Source: K23-9 sp964460665
GTDB taxonomy: Bacteria; Planctomycetota; Planctomycetia; Pirellulales; Pirellulaceae
Assembly: GCA_964460665.1 (NCBI GenBank)
Contig: CAYWSL010000006.1
Location: forward strand, 1-64,000
Direction: 5' to 3'
Length of the DNA: 64,000 nucleotides
Part shown: positions 62,205-64,000 of the stretch, in pieces
How positions within the stretch are numbered: the stretch's first letter is position 1
Layout of the letters: each line of letters starts with the position of its first letter
The notes under the pieces: generated by a model
What the model was told of the DNA's origin: nothing
Database searches by the model: none
What the model saw: only the letters and a program-made list of their open reading frames with translations
Position numbers and translations under genes: made by a program

Positions 62205-64000
62205 ATGGACGCTGACAAAATTAAAGACTTCTTCATCTATCACGTCGAGAAAATGATTCTTGTCGTGGTCGTTGGTGTCGCCGGTTTCATGATCTATCTC
62301 GGATTACAGAAATCTGACATCCGAAATGAAAAGCAACCTCAGGCCTTGGCTACCGAAGCCAACACAGTCAGGCAAAGCGTTGACGACGATCATCACAAAC
62401 AAGTCATCGAAGGACGCGTGACGGATTTTGATGTCAGCGAAGAGCTGAAGAAGATCACCAACCCAGTGCCAATTCCCGGCTACGACGACCTCGTACCGCT
62501 TGTACCAACTTCGACAGCCAACAATGGCGTTCGCCGCAAGGATCCCAGTCTGGCTCCGGCGCTGGCACTGCGAGTCATGCCTGTGATGGCCGCGGTTGCT
62601 TATCGATCGGAAGACGGCGAATACATGGTCAAGGGTCTAGAGTCTGCTGGCGAAGTCGAAAAAGTTGAGAAGAAGGAAATGGTCAAGCGCCCCAAGAAGA
62701 AACGTAGAAGCAGGGGTGCCATGGATGAGTATGGAGAGATGGGAGAGGAGTCTTATGGTGAATCCGAGATGATGGACATGATGGGAAGCATGGGCCAAAT
62801 GGACATGGCGTCTGACATGGGAATGGCCAAACGCCCAACTCGTTTGTTTGATCAACAGTACGATTTTGGTGTTCGGCCCGAAGGGACCAAGAACTTAAAG
62901 ACTGCGACCGAACAGCCACCGGTTCCTGGACCAGGCTGGTTTATCGCTGGCACTGCCGTGATCCCCTACAAGGAAATCTACGAGTCTTATTCGATGGCTC
63001 TGTCCACGGCTGATGGATATGCCCCAGGAACGCGTGACACCCCAATGTTCCGTGGTTTCCAGCTTCAGCGAGCCGATGTGACCACCAAATCGGTTGACGA
63101 ATTGGACGAAAACGATTGGGTCCAAAGAGATGGAAACAATGAAACCTCGATCGATGCCGTTCTTTATTGGTCCGGTTTCGCGCCCGAGCTCGTGTCGAGT
63201 GAATACCGGGTTGACCGCTATTTAACGATGTGGATTCCTCCCGTCCTGCTGGAAGACTATTCCACCTTTGCGCTTCACCCATTGATTCCAATGAAAACGC
63301 CTAAGGAAATCCTTGCTGTAGAACTTGCTGAAGCCGAAGCCAACCGAGATAGGACGATTGAAGTGGACGACATTGTCTTTGATGAAGACAGTGGACCGTC
63401 CGCAATGCAAGGTGGTTACGGCGGAGATGAAGAATACGGAATGGAAGAAATGTCCATGGATGGCGGTTACGGCGGCGGCTACGGCGGTGCCTCAAATGCT
63501 GGGCTGGAAGTAAACCCTGTCGAGCACAAGCTGATCCGTTTCTACGATTTTGCGTATGACAAGCGACCGGATGCGAATGCTCCGAAACCTGGACGCAAAT
63601 ACGTCTATCGCATTCGCTACTCGGTCAACGATCCGAATTTCCCAATGAATCCAGCGCTGCAACCTAAGGGACGTACGTTGTCACCCGCCGTTTATGCACG
63701 CCAACGCAAACTGGCTGAAGCGGCCAAGAAGAACAACAAGCGTGACTACTTACGATGGTCCGACTGGAGTACACCTTCGGACCCCGTTCAACTGAAAGGC
63801 CTGGACAAGTTCTACACTGGTCCTGCCACTGCGGCATCTCCAAAGATTGTGAACGTTGGTGGAAAACCCGTTAGTTTCGAGCCCGAACCCCCCAAAGCAA
63901 AGGTGTTGTTTTCGCATTTCAATCCTAAGCTGGGTGCAGAAATGCCGGTCTTGATGGAAGTCACCGAAGGTTCGGTACTAGCCACAAAGGTCAAAAGGAT
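62205..64000 (+). CDS. third pilus-platform-like membrane protein, partial (runs off the end)
   Basis: An open frame of about 598 codons with no stop before the window end. ATG 62205 is preceded by AGGAA. It has one N-terminal membrane helix (MILVVVVGVAGFMIYLGL, about residues 17-34), a long periplasmic body, a charged KKKRRSRG stretch, and Glu/Met/Gly-rich segments (MDEYGEMGEESYGESEMMDM; EEYGMEEMSMDGGYGGGYGG). Topology matches the gene before it, and the Gly/Tyr-rich insert resembles that gene's insert. With PilM-like and the 571-residue protein it makes three consecutive genes. The C terminus and any domain in it are outside the window. Confidence 0.7.
   Translation, partial: MDADKIKDFFIYHVEKMILVVVVGVAGFMIYLGLQKSDIRNEKQPQALATEANTVRQSVDDDHHKQVIEGRVTDFDVSEELKKITNPVPIPGYDDLVPLVPTSTANNGVRRKDPSLAPALALRVMPVMAAVAYRSEDGEYMVKGLESAGEVEKVEKKEMVKRPKKKRRSRGAMDEYGEMGEESYGESEMMDMMGSMGQMDMASDMGMAKRPTRLFDQQYDFGVRPEGTKNLKTATEQPPVPGPGWFIAGTAVIPYKEIYESYSMALSTADGYAPGTRDTPMFRGFQLQRADVTTKSVDELDENDWVQRDGNNETSIDAVLYWSGFAPELVSSEYRVDRYLTMWIPPVLLEDYSTFALHPLIPMKTPKEILAVELAEAEANRDRTIEVDDIVFDEDSGPSAMQGGYGGDEEYGMEEMSMDGGYGGGYGGASNAGLEVNPVEHKLIRFYDFAYDKRPDANAPKPGRKYVYRIRYSVNDPNFPMNPALQPKGRTLSPAVYARQRKLAEAAKKNNKRDYLRWSDWSTPSDPVQLKGLDKFYTGPATAASPKIVNVGGKPVSFEPEPPKAKVLFSHFNPKLGAEMPVLMEVTEGSVLATKVKR

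Overview
The window looks like a chromosomal segment of a planctomycete of the Pirellulaceae (Rhodopirellula-like). The evidence is the set of protein families: a DUF1501 / DUF1549-DUF1553 'planctomycete cytochrome' pair, PVC-type dehydrogenases with C-terminal CXXCH haem sites, DUF1080, a XylR-type AraC regulator beside a Gfo/Idh/MocA oxidoreductase, and VCBS and PQQ-type propellers. Shine-Dalgarno sequences are weak or absent at most starts, and short palindromic repeats lie between genes. No rRNA, tRNA, transposase, phage gene or CRISPR array was found. The sequence is a scaffold with three 100-N gaps. Two of these (36880-36979 and 46883-46982) are flanked by identical 55-bp copies, so they are almost certainly false gaps between overlapping contigs. 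The third (3693-3792) interrupts a histidine kinase at a tandem repeat.

Layout. 1-3300: fliW, a zinc-ribbon/TerB-like protein and a pyrophosphate-dependent phosphofructokinase, with palindromic repeats. 3313-5652: hybrid histidine kinase and a small lipoprotein. 5709-10966 (minus): an overlapping operon, GntR regulator, ABC ATPase, large ABC permease and a membrane-anchored protein, with a promoter whose -10 overlaps an AT-rich operator candidate. 11177-15743 (minus): DUF1501 and DUF1549/1553 cytochrome pair. 15987-20416: VCBS protein, then an MlaE-MlaF-MlaD lipid transporter. 20435-25833: metallophosphoesterase, DadA-like oxidase and a PVC-type dehydrogenase/cytochrome.

25839-36841 looks like a carbohydrate and small-molecule metabolism region: XylR-like regulator diverging from an oxidoreductase with an altered EKP motif, a 1445-residue ThuA-dehydrogenase-HEAT-cytochrome fusion, ilvD on the other strand, then DUF1080, a HAD phosphatase and a BASS transporter. 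37151-46179 holds a zinc-ribbon membrane protein, a membrane-anchored PQQ propeller, a cold-shock protein, yaaA, gluQ, two small conserved-looking proteins and a large exported protein.

46488-49926 may be the most interesting stretch. A leader-like element carries a perfect 13-nt anti-SD complement, a 14-codon ORF, competing hairpins and a strong intrinsic terminator. It lies before a DUF368 (PopT-type) gene, which is followed by an ECF sigma-factor remnant, uppP and lexA. DUF368 and UppP both act in undecaprenyl-phosphate recycling. 49998-57364 (minus) is a signalling cluster: a large GH38-like protein, Ser/Thr kinase, histidine kinase and sigma-54 response regulator. 57379-64000 has a promoter with a roughly 600-nt leader or untranslated RNA, then three genes laid out like a PilM/PilN/PilO inner-membrane platform. 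The third gene runs off the window end.
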